A stretch of 64,000 nucleotides of DNA from Anaspis maculata (Eukaryota > Arthropoda > Insecta > Coleoptera > Scraptiidae): positions 48,667,416 to 48,731,415 of the forward strand of contig OX421966.1 in the NCBI GenBank assembly GCA_949128115.1, read 5' to 3'. The notes below the pieces were generated by a model that saw only the letters and a list, made by a program, of their open reading frames with translations, did not search any database and was not told the DNA's origin. A program made the translations under genes and the position numbers. Positions within the stretch are counted from its first letter, which is position 1. Every line of letters starts with the position of its first letter. Shown here in pieces: positions 33,496-46,047 of this stretch.

Positions 33496-36272
33496 ATGCA
33501 GTCCGTCATTGTAGTAGCTTTGTTCTTATTCGTAGCGGTTGCGGTGAGTTGTTTTTATCGTTTATTTCAACAAATCTAAGAGATAAGTATCTTGAGAAAA
33601 AATTGTTTCATTTTGAAAATTTTTGTGATGCTCGATATAGTAATCTTTTTACTACAACGTACCATGCATCCGGGAGTGAAAAGAAAACTGACTTAAGCAA
33701 GGTCCCGTTGTGAGGTACCAAGGCTCAGCATTTTCTATGTCACTTTTTTTTAAAGCGTACCTACCTATCAATATCTCGAAACGGTTCCAATATTTTGATC
33801 GTGTTTAGTTCTTTTAGAGAGTTTAATTATTTTTTGTGATTTTTGGATTGAGAGTTGGGTAACAAAACAAGCACGCGTGATAAGACAAACTGGTAAGTTA
33901 ATCCAATAAAATGAGTCGATTTATATGCTCAAGTTGAAGATTATTAGGGACTCAAGTTACATTTCCAACCGTCTCAGGAATCATGGTAAAAAAATAAAGA
34001 AGACTAATGAACTTACGCCGGGATCTATCTCTTTCGTTAGACTTCTTTAGTTTAGCCGTTAATCACGGTCAAAGTTGCGCGTCGGTCAAGTAAAGTGGAA
34101 ATGCTCTCCCTGTGATATTCCTTCTTGAATTCTGCGAGAAAAACAACAGGTAGGTTTTCAAAAATTGTGAGCAGTGAAGCTCTAGCAAATTGAATATTTC
34201 AATAGAAAATCCTGTAGGTCAATTATTACCTTCCCTAGTTTAGTCGTGAGCCACGTTCAAAGTTGCGCGACAATCTTTTGGAACACAACAAAACTTCTTG
34301 ACTCGATGAAAAGAATATGACAGTGTGCAGGACGAAAAACTGAATCTAAAAACTGAAGTTATATTGTACATCGTCCCGGGAAACCTTGGAAAAATAGGAA
34401 AAAACTCTTGAGAAAACCGAAAAATGAAAATTTTCGCTGCAATTCGATGAATCTTGGAATAAATGTAAACATTTTTGAAAACCTTCTCTAACAAACCTTA
34501 GAATATTGGATGATCTATCAAAAAGTCCGAGAGGTCTACCCATCTCTTTTGGTTTAGCCGCTGGCAGTCTGCACCAAAGAAATCAAAAATCACAAAGAAT
34601 CAGGTAAACAAGCAAATAATCTAAGATCCTTGTCAAAAGATTACTTTTCAGATCAGGCACTTCAAAAAATTCTAGAATCGGGCATATTTTTTTCAAGATA
34701 TCTCCATTCCATTGAAGGCAAAATTTCTGGGTGGTCCACATCATTTTTGGCCCAGTTCATGATTTCAAAATTTAATTGTTTCCTCTAACCGTCGTTTTCT
34801 ATACAGTACGCCAGCCCTACAGCCCTGATGAGTGAGCAAAGGGGGGATAATGTTGATGACGCCAAACCGCCTACAAGTGAGAAAAATATTTCTTGAACTT
34901 TCACCTCTGGAAAAGCAATTTACCTACGCTTCCTCAAGTAATTTTGAGTGGTACAAGAACATAATAATTTCTAGAACTGGCTCGATTTTTGGCAAGTTTA
35001 TTCCCCCAAGTAGGCAAAGGCAACGATCTTCGTGACTCCGCCTCTACTGGTTGAATTTTGTTGAAATTTGCCAGGATCCCGTTCAAGAGATACAAATTCT
35101 CAAGAACCAAAGAAAACCTTATATACCTAACCAATTTAATTTCCTACCCTAAAACTTCAAACACTCCATAGGCTGTCTGGTTTCGAGTGGGCTGCGATTC
35201 AGGCCGCGATCCGCCGATGGCGACTAGAGACACAGCCCACTCGAATCATGTAGAAATCAGACAGTCTTTATACAGGGTGTTTTAGCGATGATAGCAAAAA
35301 TTTCAACTGTGAGTAATCTCGTCAAAACATGCCGAAAACCCACATACCATTTTGCAATGTTCGGCCTAATGACAAAGATACAGCCCTTCAAAGTTCACTT
35401 TTTCGGATTTCAAAAATTTTCAACTCAGGAATCTTTTTGTAGAATGACTTTTTGGAGCAAAAACAGGATGACAAGCTGGAGGGCTGGGAGGATACGGCTG
35501 ATGGCCGCTGACAGTTTCGCTCCAAAACTTTGCCGGGTGCCATTAGCCGTAGCTCCCCATCAGCTTGTCACTTTCTTTTTACTCCAAAAAGTCATTTCAC
35601 TGAATTTAAAACGTGAACGGCATATAGATAGATACCTCATTACGTATCACGGTTCCTTGTGAAGTTTGTTTAAAAAAAAAACTCGGTTCTGTAATCAAGA
35701 AAACGCTCTAATATTTGACTTTTTCAATTGCCTTACTATTGATGCATTTGGCTAACTGCTTGTTATTTGCCAGCGAATTGTTTTGTCAGGAAACTTGAAC
35801 CTGCTGATAATTTCAATTCCAATAAAGTCCAACCAGGATGAGGATCCACCTAAATATCAACCTGTCATTTAAGTTTGGTGAACGGCTTATATCTAGGGTG
35901 TTTTTCTCTAATGCCCGTTCTATGAAAACTCGCAACAATCGCAACGCAGAGCGCAACGTTTCTGATTGGCTCGCAAGGTATTCGCAGAGCCATCGCAACG
36001 ACGCGAAAGGCTTGCGACTCTTGCGAGCCAATCAAGAAAGTTGCGTTCTGCGTTGCGTAATTTCATAGAGCGATCTTAAACTATTTCTGCGACACCTGTG
36101 AAGAATCGGTAACAACAACTTTTTCTGGCGTGGACTTTCTAGGACGTAGGTAGCTCAAAAATGATTTTTGCAATTTGCAGGTCGTACATTGCTGACCTTG
36201 GGCATCATCAGTGCAATTAGGATCATTTGGAAAGTTGCCCTAACTATCATTAGATTTATCATGGGAAAATAA
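33496..36272 (+). CDS. Secreted amphipathic, probably amidated peptide precursor (three exons)
   Basis: Exons 33496-33543, 34807-34876 and 36181-36272 have consensus GTGAG donors, pyrimidine-rich acceptors and matching phases (0, then 1), giving 69 residues. Residues 1-18 are a signal peptide (MQSVIVVALFLFVAVAYA). Residues 19-40 are a short polar stretch with E26, D30, D33 and D34. Residues 41-69 form a hydrophobic segment with polar or basic positions spaced 3-4 apart (R41, T45, S50, R53, K57, R64), that is, an amphipathic helix. It ends in MGK, where Gly-Lys at a C-terminus signals carboxypeptidase trimming and amidation. This layout (signal, acidic spacer, cationic helix, amide) is typical of antimicrobial and venom-type linear peptides. 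I do not recognise the family, and activity is not shown by sequence. A TATA box and an AATAAA frame the gene. It was missed as an open frame because the exons are tiny. Confidence 0.72.
35172..35266. repeat. Small hairpin element in the second peptide-gene intron
   Basis: CTGTCTGG...TTCGAGTGGGCTG pairs with CAGCCCACTCGAA...CAGACAG. It abuts a TATACAGGGTGTTTTAGCG end at 35270 whose element continues to about 35440 without a partner arm. Confidence 0.7.
35441..35627. mobile_element. Family A MITE copy 4
   Basis: GTAGAATGACTTTTTGGAGC to ACGTGAACGGCA followed by TATA. The outer left end is missing. It lies in intron 2 of the peptide gene. Confidence 0.8.
35917..36074. mobile_element. Foldback MITE with TTCTATGAAA ends
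   Basis: Pairs CAACGCAGAGCGCAACGTTT and GATTGGCTCGCAAG with their near-complements. Related sequences occur at 57205-57365 and 57545-57715. It ends about 105 bp before exon 3 of the peptide gene. Confidence 0.8.
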
Positions 36273-36305
36273 TAATTTGAAATGTAGACAAGACAGTGTC
36301 GTTCA

Positions 36306-36311
36306 AATAAA
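36306..36311 (+). terminator. Poly(A) signal of the peptide gene
   Basis: AATAAA lies 34 bp after the stop codon. Confidence 0.6.
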
Positions 36312-36876
36312 TAATACAGCAGAATTACTGGTTTTTCTTTCTTCTTCTATTTTCATTTTGCATTTTCGAAAATACATGATAAGATGTGCCCTATAGCCCG
36401 GTGAAGTTGCATGAAGATGTCTAGACTTGTTTGGTAAGAAATGAAATTCCTGTGGATAGTCCTGGCAAATTGTCTAAAAACTAGGTATATGATGAATCGC
36501 CTTTGAGCTTTTAAGCGCCCTTTGACCGGCTTTCAGTGCAATTAAAAAGGCACGCGACATTTTGAAAAACAATAGAGTATAGAAGAACAATGAATTATTT
36601 TAAAGCTTTTCTAAAAGGTGTGACATTCCTTGAGTGCACCTTCATTTTGGTAAGCCAAAAGAGCCACATGATCAACTCACGTTGCGATTGCGCAAAAATG
36701 ACTTGGAATTTATCCAAAATTGACGTGACACAGACACAAAGATGACAACACACAATTTTCGGCACAAGAACAAGACGGGGCCACAAAATTGACGATACAA
36801 AATGGGCGATTGGACGATACCAAATTGACACCAATCTTTGGGATAAAGCCGCAGTTCTCACCTCACCATGCGAGTT

Positions 36877-37483
36877 ATAGGCCATCCACAATGATGTTAA
36901 TGCGTTAACGTAATGTTATCGGCAATACTGATGTCAGCATTCAAAGCAACGAGTTCTAAATGGTGACGTTCACAATCATGTTATGGCTAGTTTATGCACA
37001 TCTAACATCTAACATGTAACATTTATTATTTGAAATTTATCAAGTTAAAAGTGAGGTTGAACCATTCAAATCCATTGTGTCAGTTTATGCACCATCTAAG
37101 ATTTAATATTTGAAATGTAACATCTAACATGTAAAACTTATGACGTTGAAAGATGGTCATCTTTTATCTTTATTAAATCTTACATGTTAAATGGCATATT
37201 TGCGCAAGCGTGAACACAGGGAACATTGTCATTTCGACGATTGAGCGCCTCTAATATGAAGGATGTTGATTAGTTCGCATACTACCATTGAATATTGCAT
37301 AAACTGCACTTCAGTGTATTCTAAATGTTGAATTTTAAATCATAAATGTTACATGTTAGATGTGCATAAACTAGCCATTAGTGGCAATGTTACCATTGAA
37401 ACTCGTTGCTTTGAATGATAACATTACCATTGCCGATAACATTACGTTAACCGTTAACATTAACATCATTGTGGATGGCCTAT
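36877..37483. mobile_element. 0.6-kb foldback element
   Basis: ATAGGCCATCCACAATGATG pairs with CATCATTGTGGATGGCCTAT at the other end. Arms of about 150 bp contain GCTAGTTTATGCACATCTAA and its complement. The inside has repeated ATCTAACATGTAACAT units. No gene is seen in 37484-38375; TTTATT at 38014-38030 could serve as minus-strand poly(A) signals for the next gene. Confidence 0.85.
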
Positions 37484-38375
37484 TACTCACAACTAGTGAG
37501 TAACAGCAAGCGAGTGTGATGCCAACCATCATCATTGTCAGAAATGTCACCTGTGGCGCTCTTAAATAATAATATTCATATATTCATATTATATTCCTAA
37601 TTAAGTTTTGAGGAGCTTGGAGGCGGAAATAAGTGAATAAAGTAATGATAGTATGTTTTACTTATACCAAATTGAGTAACACATGAAATGAAATAACGTT
37701 TAGATAGGTAAAGTTATGAGACAAAACTGATCATAAAATCATGCATAAATAGGGTATGTATCGAATAACATGGACTAGTGCACATAGTAGTATAGTAAAA
37801 CTATCAACCAACACGAGTAGATAAATATTGTACAGGGAACCAATGACATGTTTGAACTAAATCGTTTCAACTGGTTAATATTCAGGTGAAGAATGGCATA
37901 TTTTTGAACATGCTGATTTTTTCATCATCTTAAAAATAAATGTTATAAAACTAGAAAACATTGTTTAAATACACATATTATAATAGGATCAATAATTATT
38001 TGTTTCTATGTGTTTTATTTTTACTTTATTTTTCTTTAAATATTTCATCATCATTAACATTATTTGAGTTTGCTCTATCCCAGAGCGCCCATAAGTTCAC
38101 GTCGAATAATAAATCACAGTCTGTGCAAAAAGCATGCCACCTCTGGGATTGTAAGTACGTACATAATAATAATTATTAAAATATCTAAATACATACAGCC
38201 TTGAAGCGTTCAATATAAGTATACAATGTAGTTTGGGGAAGTTGAAAATTAGTAAGTAAATCCATACCTACGTAGATTGAAACTAAAAATTAGTCCGCAA
38301 ATTATATCTCGGTGAAATTTTGTACTTGGCAGTATTACCACCATGTTGTAACCTCCCCATACTATAAAGTCAAAA

Positions 38376-41300
38376 TTACGAAGGCTTAGCTCCTTTTTGA
38401 CCTCCACCCCTATATTTTCTCCCTTCACCGTTGTGGTGGTAGTTGTTGTTGCTTCCTCTCCTGCTTTGGTAGTGATGTGAGTCGCCACTTCCTGGCTGCT
38501 GTTGCTGCTGCTGTTGAAGACTGGGCAGGGGGGTGGCTTCCCCGACCATGCCTTGCCCTCCGTTTTTCCTCCCTTGCCAGTAGCTTTGCGAATGAAGAGG
38601 AGGAAACCAGTTTCCTCCCCTGTAATGCCCACTGCCGTTGTTCCCTCCTCTGTGTCTGCCGTTATTCCCTCTGCTGTTTCCTCCTTGATGGTGATGGTGG
38701 TTACCGCTGCCCCCTCGCTGCTGAGGTAGCTGCTGTTGTGTAGAAGGACCACCTTCTTGAGGCATTTGGTAAACCGAAGGTACGAATACGCCTCCTGCAC
38801 TTCCTCCTCGGCCGTTGACCGTACTGCCTCCTGCAGTCTGCGCCGACTGTTCCCGGCGCAAATCCGAGTTTTCGCGGCGCAACCTTCGAATAATCGCTTC
38901 GGCGTCGTCGAGTTTTCGTAACAGTTCGGGATCGGGTTGGAGCGCCCTGTCGCGTTCTTTTTCCCGGTCGCGTTCGTATCGTTCGAGTTTCCTATAGCAG
39001 AAAAAAGTTCGAGTGAAGAAAAAGAGACGAAAAAAAAATCATAAACATACTTCTTTTGTTCGTCGACGATAGCAGACAAGTAGACGTTTCGACTATCAAC
39101 TTCCTGCATTTGAAGCTTCAGTTCTCCCAGTTCTTTTTCTAAAATCTCCACTTGGAGTGGAGTTATGTTGAATTGTTTAGGACTTGTGTAGATCTATAAT
39201 CAATTTGAATTTCAACGAAATGGCAATGGAGTCATAGAAATAAACAAACCTTGTGTTTCGTGTCGTCCTCAGGCGAAGAAGGTGAACTGGGTAAAGTTCC
39301 TTTCACGAATACGAGTTGGAATTGCAGTTCTGAAATAGCGTGATCATTATTAATTAAATAAATAGTTTAATCTGAAACTTACAACACTGCAGTTGAGTAC
39401 GTACCTCTATTTCTATTTCGAAGACTTTCGATTTCGCTATGAAGTCCTGCCAGCATCAGCTGGTGTTGTTCTTGCAGGAAGCGGATGTTCTGTTCGAGCT
39501 GGGCCGCACGGACCCCATCGGGTCCACGTGATCTGTCCGGACTTCTCGACGATGTCGAAACATCTTGAGCTCTAGTAACGGCCACTAATTCGCCGTTGAC
39601 GCTACCGGTTTTCGACTTATTCACCTGGAAATAGAAATTTTTTCTCAAACTGCTCTACCTATAAAGGTCTAGGTACACTGGCCGACAAAAGAATTCGAAC
39701 ACTTTTGAAAGTGCCAATTTCCCCAGGTTCGCGATTCTTGAATCGATCTCAATGAGTCAGTACAATAAATCAGGTCAGAAAACAACGCAACCGTTGTTAC
39801 ACAATCGTTACAATCAGCAGTCGCGATCGCTTGGCCAAAATTATCGTGGGAATCTAAGCACTTGTGATATTACTGTTGATTATTACATACATGTTAGTTT
39901 CAACCAATCAGGACAACCGAAATGGGTCCAGGATACTCGCTTTAAGCTATCGATAAAAAGTGGAAAAAGTGCACTAGCAGCTGATGAAATCGTACTAGTA
40001 TACTACAGCGCCTGACTAAAATATTTTTTGTGGTCTGGAACTAAGTCAAACCAGAAACACCCCCATTTCAGTTGATTATGGATGGAAAACTAGCAATATT
40101 GCGTTAAGCAATGATTGATGTCAAATGGACTATGTTATTACCTCATTTGAGACTAGCTTCAGCAGTGTGGGCCTTCCCTTAATTGGGTCCTGTCTACCAT
40201 TCTCTCTGCATTCCTCACCCATTTGTTATATCGCGAGCTGATATTAGCTCTACTGAAATGCCACCCATATGCAAACTACCCACTGCGACCAGTGTCAAAA
40301 GCAGGTGATTCATTTATACACAATTACCTAACTAACTAATACAGAACCGAATTACAACCAAAATAAGATGAGCAACAATCCAAATTATACTGTCCAAAAG
40401 AGGCGGCTGTTTCAATTCAATTTTTCTTATTCCACACAACAACCAATAAAAACATAGCTGACATTGACACATGCCTTTGGTAGTTCAATTGAACCATCCC
40501 AGCGCAGTAGGCATTCATGTAATAATTAGCAAAATATAACTCGTGCTTCGTGTTTAATTCTAGTTGAATGTTCTAAATTCCTCAAACAACTATAAATGAC
40601 TCGGGAAGTAGACCCAATATTATCTTGGTATTCTAGGTCAGATATTGGTTCTACTTTTCCCTAGTGGATGGTAGTTGTTTTCGGGTTGAAACGATTCAAC
40701 TTAAAAAACACTTAGCACTTGTTTATTACTGCTGATTATTTGAATCTCCGAAAGTAGATTTTCAGGTCTTTAGAATCATAGTTTGGGTTACTAAGATGAC
40801 ATTCACTAATTACGATTTCCAATTTCTCGTTGTCTTATTCTACCGTGACGTCATGCGTAACGGCGGATTGTCAAGGTCATGTTTCTGACTACGTCGTTCA
40901 GTTCATGACCGATGGAAACACTGCCCCAAAACAGAAAATGGGCCATCAATAACCTATTTTCAATATTCAACTAAATTGTTTGTGGAAGTTTGGGTGCACT
41001 AAAATATTTTCTACTGCTGATTTTCAATATCGGTGTACGAATAAATTATGGAATTTGCGCCACATAGTTATGCGCACTGAAAAAAATTCCAAACGAAACG
41101 ATCTATTGTTCTTTTGAGTATAAAGCTCACTCCGCACGGGCGACATAATCGCATTTTTTGCGAAATACCTATCACTAGATTTACACGATAACCATGCGGA
41201 GCTAAAAGCAAGGAGTATGAGTGAGACCTGTCGGCACCCTGTATTTCGAAAACGAAGTCATCAGTTAGGAGCTTTTGTATAGTATACCTACATGAAGCAG

Positions 41301-42568
41301 TAATGGTGGAACTGATAATCAGTTGGCCGGCAAGATCGCCTGATATGACCCCACCGTATTATTATTTGTGATTTTTTTTAAATCTGATTCGGGAAATATC
41401 GGGTTCAAGTGTCTATTCTCCCTATTACCTAGGATTCCTATTGTACATACTTGATGAGAGTGCTTGCGGACAGTGCGCAATGGACAATTTTTGTCCACAA
41501 ATGCGCAGAGATTAGTCGAGGAATCAATTTGAACAGCTTATTATGACAAGTCATGAATTAAAAAAAAAACACTAAATATGCTCCTAAATATGTACTATCT
41601 ATTGTATTTTGATTTACATTTTTACCTGTTTCTTTTAACGACCAAGGGTGCGATTCTCGAGTTATTCGAATGACTTTTCGTATACCTACGAATCTCCTTG
41701 GTTTCGTGTGCATTTGGACTGTCGGAAAGGAGAATTCGCATACAAAAACTTCTCGAACACGTTCGAGAATCGCACCACAGGTGCTAGCTTCTTGAAAAGC
41801 GTCGATACAGGGTTGGGGTTACACAAAGTTCAGTCTTGTAGGTTGGATTCTGCAGGCTCAAAAGTTCAAAGTTGGTACCTTTTGTGTTGCTTTCAACACC
41901 TGCGTTCTAAAGACTGCAATTCGAAGTTGAAAGTTTCAAGTCATTCAGACTTCTATTGAAAACTTTGATTTGGTTCTCATTTTTGGCATTGAAGAACATA
42001 ACTTGATATCGCGCACGTTTCTTTCACGGCAGACCTCATCTAAAATAGCGTTAATATTACGGTATTAGACACAATAAATACATAACCATATTTGGCGAAA
42101 AGTAGGTGCTTCACCTAGCTTTAAGCATGTCGGTTTGAACAAAATCTAATGTAGAGAGTCAGACAGCAAAGAAACTGGCGCCCAACGTGGGGCTCTTGGA
42201 ACAATTAAGAAGCAGGTACCATACAATTTTTTATTTGATATAGCCCAATAAGAAGAGTAGATAGTATTAGGTACTTATTAAACTGCAAAGGTACATATCT
42301 ATAGAAAATACAAAAAAAAAACAGAAAATTTGCAATCGAGTTCGCAATATAAGCGATAGTTCCTGAATCATCGATCTTTTCTTGTATAGACAATAGTTTC
42401 TGATAAAGCAGTAATAATAAAAAGTTCCATTGTTATTACATATTAGAACAAACAACACAGAATATTGACTCTAACTCTACATTAAAGTAAACATCAATAA
42501 ACTTTGTCTCCCATCCTCACCTGTCCAAAAGGAGTGACCGGAATCTTCACCATCACTTTAGACGCCAT
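38376..42568 (-). CDS. CCDC92-like coiled-coil protein with RGG/Gln/Asn-rich tail
   Basis: Five exons with GT-AG ends and matching phases: 42521-42568, 39405-39624, 39250-39329, 39051-39193 and 38376-38991, giving 368 residues. The start MASKVMVKIPVTPFGQ is the only ATG of exon 1 and is followed by a GTGAGG donor. Exon 2 carries a coiled coil with FLQEQHQLMLAGLHSEIESL (about residues 69-88). This resembles the N-terminal coiled coil of vertebrate CCDC92, a centriole-associated protein. Exons 4-5 hold further coiled coil (VEILEKELGELKLQ; AIIRRLRRENSDLRREQ). The last 150 residues are low complexity with RGG repeats, a short poly-His, and a run of Gln. RGG tails often bind RNA. Family assignment rests on the short LHSEI-type match. 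The 2.9-kb first intron is full of repeats. Confidence 0.65.
39625..42520 (-). other. First intron of the CCDC92-like gene; repeat content
   Basis: Holds a Tc1/mariner-like end (CACTGGCCGACAAAAGAATT at 39673-39692, no partner end found) and a copy of the insert seen in MITE copy 3 (40960-41108, sharing TTTTCAATATCGGTGTACGA). It also holds a 130-bp foldback element (see below). No further exon is evident. Confidence 0.5.
41647..41776. mobile_element. 130-bp foldback element, GGTGCGATTCTCGA ends
   Basis: Outer 14 bp are an exact inverted repeat; inner TTCGAATGA/TTCTCGAA blocks also pair. It lies in the first intron of the CCDC92-like gene. Confidence 0.75.
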
Positions 42569-43577
42569 GCCGACTCTCCGGTCGGCGTTTAATAGTAGTA
42601 GTGAAACAGAAGAGGTTCTTCTCCGATTGCAAACCAAACAAAGGAAAACAGGTGCCCTGCTATCGAGGTGTTTGCCTATCCAACTTTCCACGTAAACTGA
42701 GTTTTTATGTTTTGTTTGTATTATAGTCAACTATGAATAATATCGAATGTTGTGTGTTGTATCGTAGGTACGTTCAAAATTAAATGAATCACCGACCACG
42801 AAAATACCGTCTTGTTTCGTTCGCACTCTTTACATTCTCATTACTTTAATATACCGGTGATGTCAAACACAAAAACTGCGAAAATCCTCACAGTTTGTCA
42901 AGTGCTGTTTGCAAAAACACTTCTCGCTGGAAACACTGGAGCATAGCGACTCACAAACTCACACCTTTATGCGTATTGATTATTCGGATTCGCTGTCATG
43001 CTCAAAAGCTCCCTGTTCGGTAGGGCGGGGGTGAGAGTGGGCAACGGGAATAATGTTGAGTTGAGAGACAAAGGGGATGAATCATTTGGATTTTCTTACA
43101 CTGATCTACATTTGTAATAATCGGGTAAAAGGAGGTACATATGGGTACTTGCAGAATATTGTATCCTTTGTTTTGTACGAAGGTATACATATAGTAATTT
43201 GGGAGAAGGGGAGTGAAGTCCTGTCTTTGGGGTAGGTAAAGGGTGACCGTCGAGGGGTAGGTTTGGGGTGGAAAACACGCAACTTGATTAAATTTAATGG
43301 ACTGGTTCGTGTTCTGCGCGCTATCGCCATTAAAAAGGTTTTATTTTTATGGACGCTCTGTTGGAGAAATTTTATTGGGGCAGTCCACACTAAAATATGG
43401 CCAGTTCTTGAAAAATTCCAAATGATTGTATTACGTAATTTTTATTGATTGCGCCAACAGGAAAATGGTTGTAAATTTTGCGAGGGATCGTAAAAAAGTA
43501 ATTGACTCGATTGGCTTAAGCATTAAGTGCTACTTTTGGAATGTTACTAGCTCTTTTTGCAGTCAAAGACATCTTTC
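42569..43577. other. Upstream side of the CCDC92-like gene, no further gene seen
   Basis: The promoter of the minus-strand gene should lie in the first few hundred bases. No TATA box stands out. The rest contains only short unconvincing frames. Confidence 0.4.
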
Positions 43578-43736
43578 ACAGTTGTGATATAATTTATTGG
43601 CACGGCTGCATATCACATCGGCGATATGTCAAGTCATCGGGACATGAAAACGGCCTGAAATATCCAGAATTTGCCTATTTGATAATTGCACCCGTGCCAA
43701 TAAATCAGGTATATCTCTATGGTATATCACAACTGT
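43578..43736. mobile_element. Foldback MITE, CACAGTTGTGATATA ends
   Basis: Left arm GTTGTGATATAATTTATTGG and a GGCACGG block pair with CCGTGCCAATAAATCAGGTATATC and TATATCACAACTG on the right. Confidence 0.75.
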
Positions 43737-43759
43737 ACTCTAACTGAGCTCTGTCATAT

Positions 43760-43835
43760 GAGCGCAGGACAAAATGGCGCTGGACAATAGCGCATAGGCA
43801 ATACAGCGCAGAAACAAAACAGCGCGAGACAATCT
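43760..43835. repeat. Degenerate AGCGC...GACAAAA tandem repeat, also at 45455-45560
   Basis: Units such as AGCGCAGGACAAAATGGCGC recur four to five times at each site with drift to AACAGCGCGAGACAA. The two sites are about 1.7 kb apart in the same orientation. No gene is visible in 43836-44950. Confidence 0.7.
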
Positions 43836-44949
43836 TTTTTCACCTAAGTTTCCTCCTTCTTGTCAGATCCACTCAAGGAAATGAATTTCGACTCAGATTT
43901 CCTCTCTCTTCTTAGACGATCAGAAACTGAAACCTGTATATATAAACTTTACGTTCAAAAATTGGCCCCCAGACCCATTTCTGACTTGAGGACGGCATTT
44001 CCTAGCATAAAAAATGGCTGAAACAGACTGCGGATTAGCTGCAGAGCGAAAGAGAAACAGATAGATTCTTGAAGCGTGAGTTTCTGCCAAATCTGAGCAG
44101 CTAAAAAATGTAACAAAAGAAACGAATAATTCAAATCTGGGCTGGCAAGAGAATGAGGCACTTTTTTTGAGAACAATCTAAAAATTTTGAAAAAAAAACC
44201 GAGTTTTTTGAATTTTGAAATTTTGAAATACTTATTAATTTTCATTCAAGATTTCAGATTACTCTTCTTTTTTTCAAGTCTCTTACTCCACTGGTTCTCA
44301 TGAAACTTACGTTTAAAGAAAAAACACTGGGAAATGCCGTCCTTAAGACTCCTTTTCCGACCAACTAGACACGCATGGTGCGTGGTCTCTTATGGCGAAT
44401 TCACTTGGCTGCTCCAGTGCTGCTCGGCCGCACTCGTTGTCAGGGAACAGCTCAACCTATTGTAGTTTCCTTGGCAACGAGTGCAGCGAAATCGCTATTA
44501 GATGGCTTAACTAGTGGGTCTGAAAAGAATGAGGGAACTTGAGTCGAAAACCGTCTCCTTTTCTGGTGGGTCTGAAAAGGGAATGCGTGACGTGACATAG
44601 GACAGACAGACAGGACAGACAGGACGTAGATAGCGTCCTGGGTGACAATTTGCATGTCCGAGATGACAGATTGATCGGACAAAGTTCATCAAACCGTTGA
44701 TTGAATATTCCAAAGACGAGCAACCGATGACATTTCTCAAACTGACAATGGTTCTGTCAGAAGATATTCGCCAGCTGCGACACACAGGGTAAAGTTCCAC
44801 CTGCGGCATTATCTTGAAGATGATCCTTTTCAGAAGTATCTAAAGAGCAAACTCACATAAGAACAATCCCCTACTTGTACAGTTACGAGCTCATAAATGG
44901 AAACACTTTGACACTGACACTGTTTTCTTTTTTCAGTTTGCGCTGATAT

Positions 44950-45390
44950 TATTTTTTCTACCCGATCTTCACGACATAACAAAATAGACGTTCTCTTCTA
45001 TGGCTAGCCAAGTTCCTCTGAGGAGATTACAATCGATCAGAATATGGAAAACAAGAATGACAAGTAATATCAAGTGTTGCCCTTTATGTGCAAACCAAAC
45101 TGTGGCGTCACTTGACCGGCCGATTCAGAAGATTATGGCGGCTTTACAAAACTTCGTATGTCACCGGCGACAGTCCCCCACTCCTTCGTTAAAATCTGGC
45201 GGCACCAACTGTAGTTGAATAATTTGAACAACACGACGACAAAACTCGTGTCGCGAGAATGATTTGGAAGGAGGTAGGGGAATGTAGCCAGATCGAATCC
45301 TATTGACTAGCGACACTGTCGCTGGCGACAAACGAAGTTCTGTAAAGCCGCCATTAGGTGTGATTGTGACACATCTTCAAATTGTCAATC
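44950..45390. repeat. Repeat with internal inverted arms; partial copy at 56470-56600
   Basis: TTCTCTTCTATGGCTAGCCAAGTTCCT is shared in near-identical form with the copy near 56505. Arms containing ATGGCGGCTTTACAAAACTT and its near-complement near 45340 face each other. Confidence 0.65.
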
Positions 45391-46047
45391 GATGGACAAA
45401 CTATGGACTGTGCCTAATGACAATCGAGATCTTATTTCGCGTGACAGTTCCAGAGCTCTGTGTCATTAGAGCACAGGACCAAATATCGCAGACAAAACAG
45501 CACAGACAAAAAAAAACGCGAGACAAAACAGCGCGGGATAGAACAGCGCAATTAGGACACCCGTGCCTACTTTCTTGCAGTTTTGCCGTTTCTTTTCAGA
45601 AAAATTGTGGTAGTACCGGAGGTTATCGCCGTACGGTCGTACCCGACGGCGTCCGTGCTAGGTACACAGCTTTTCGTGTACAAATTGTTTTCGATTGAAA
45701 AATCGGTCAACTTAAGAACTCAAGTTTCCTCCTTTTTTTTGAGTCAGAGTAACTCCCTATCTGGTGATCTGAAAAGAAGATTTGGAGTCAAAGTAACTTC
45801 TTTTATCTGGTGGTCTAAAAGGAAGGGGAAAATTCGATATTGTGCTTTTAGGTCCTGTTTCTTCCAGAGGAAATTATTCCCGAGAGAAGTTCATTCCGGT
45901 GGAAACGAGGGTGGAAATTATTCTGAGGAATTTCCTTCGCATTTGGAAAGGAGAAATTCCGGAAATCATAGCTCCCTAGAATCACACTAAGCTTGAATGT
46001 ACTATACTTACCCAGATACACTTGTTATAATGCGATAATTCAGTATG

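Noticed and set aside
33496..36272. RGD tripeptide in the spacer of the peptide precursor as a cell-adhesion motif
   Set aside because: A three-residue match in a region likely removed during processing is expected by chance.
43760..45560. CRISPR-like spaced repeats in the AGCGC...GACAAAA blocks
   Set aside because: Units are degenerate, spacing is irregular, and the sequence is a eukaryotic genome.
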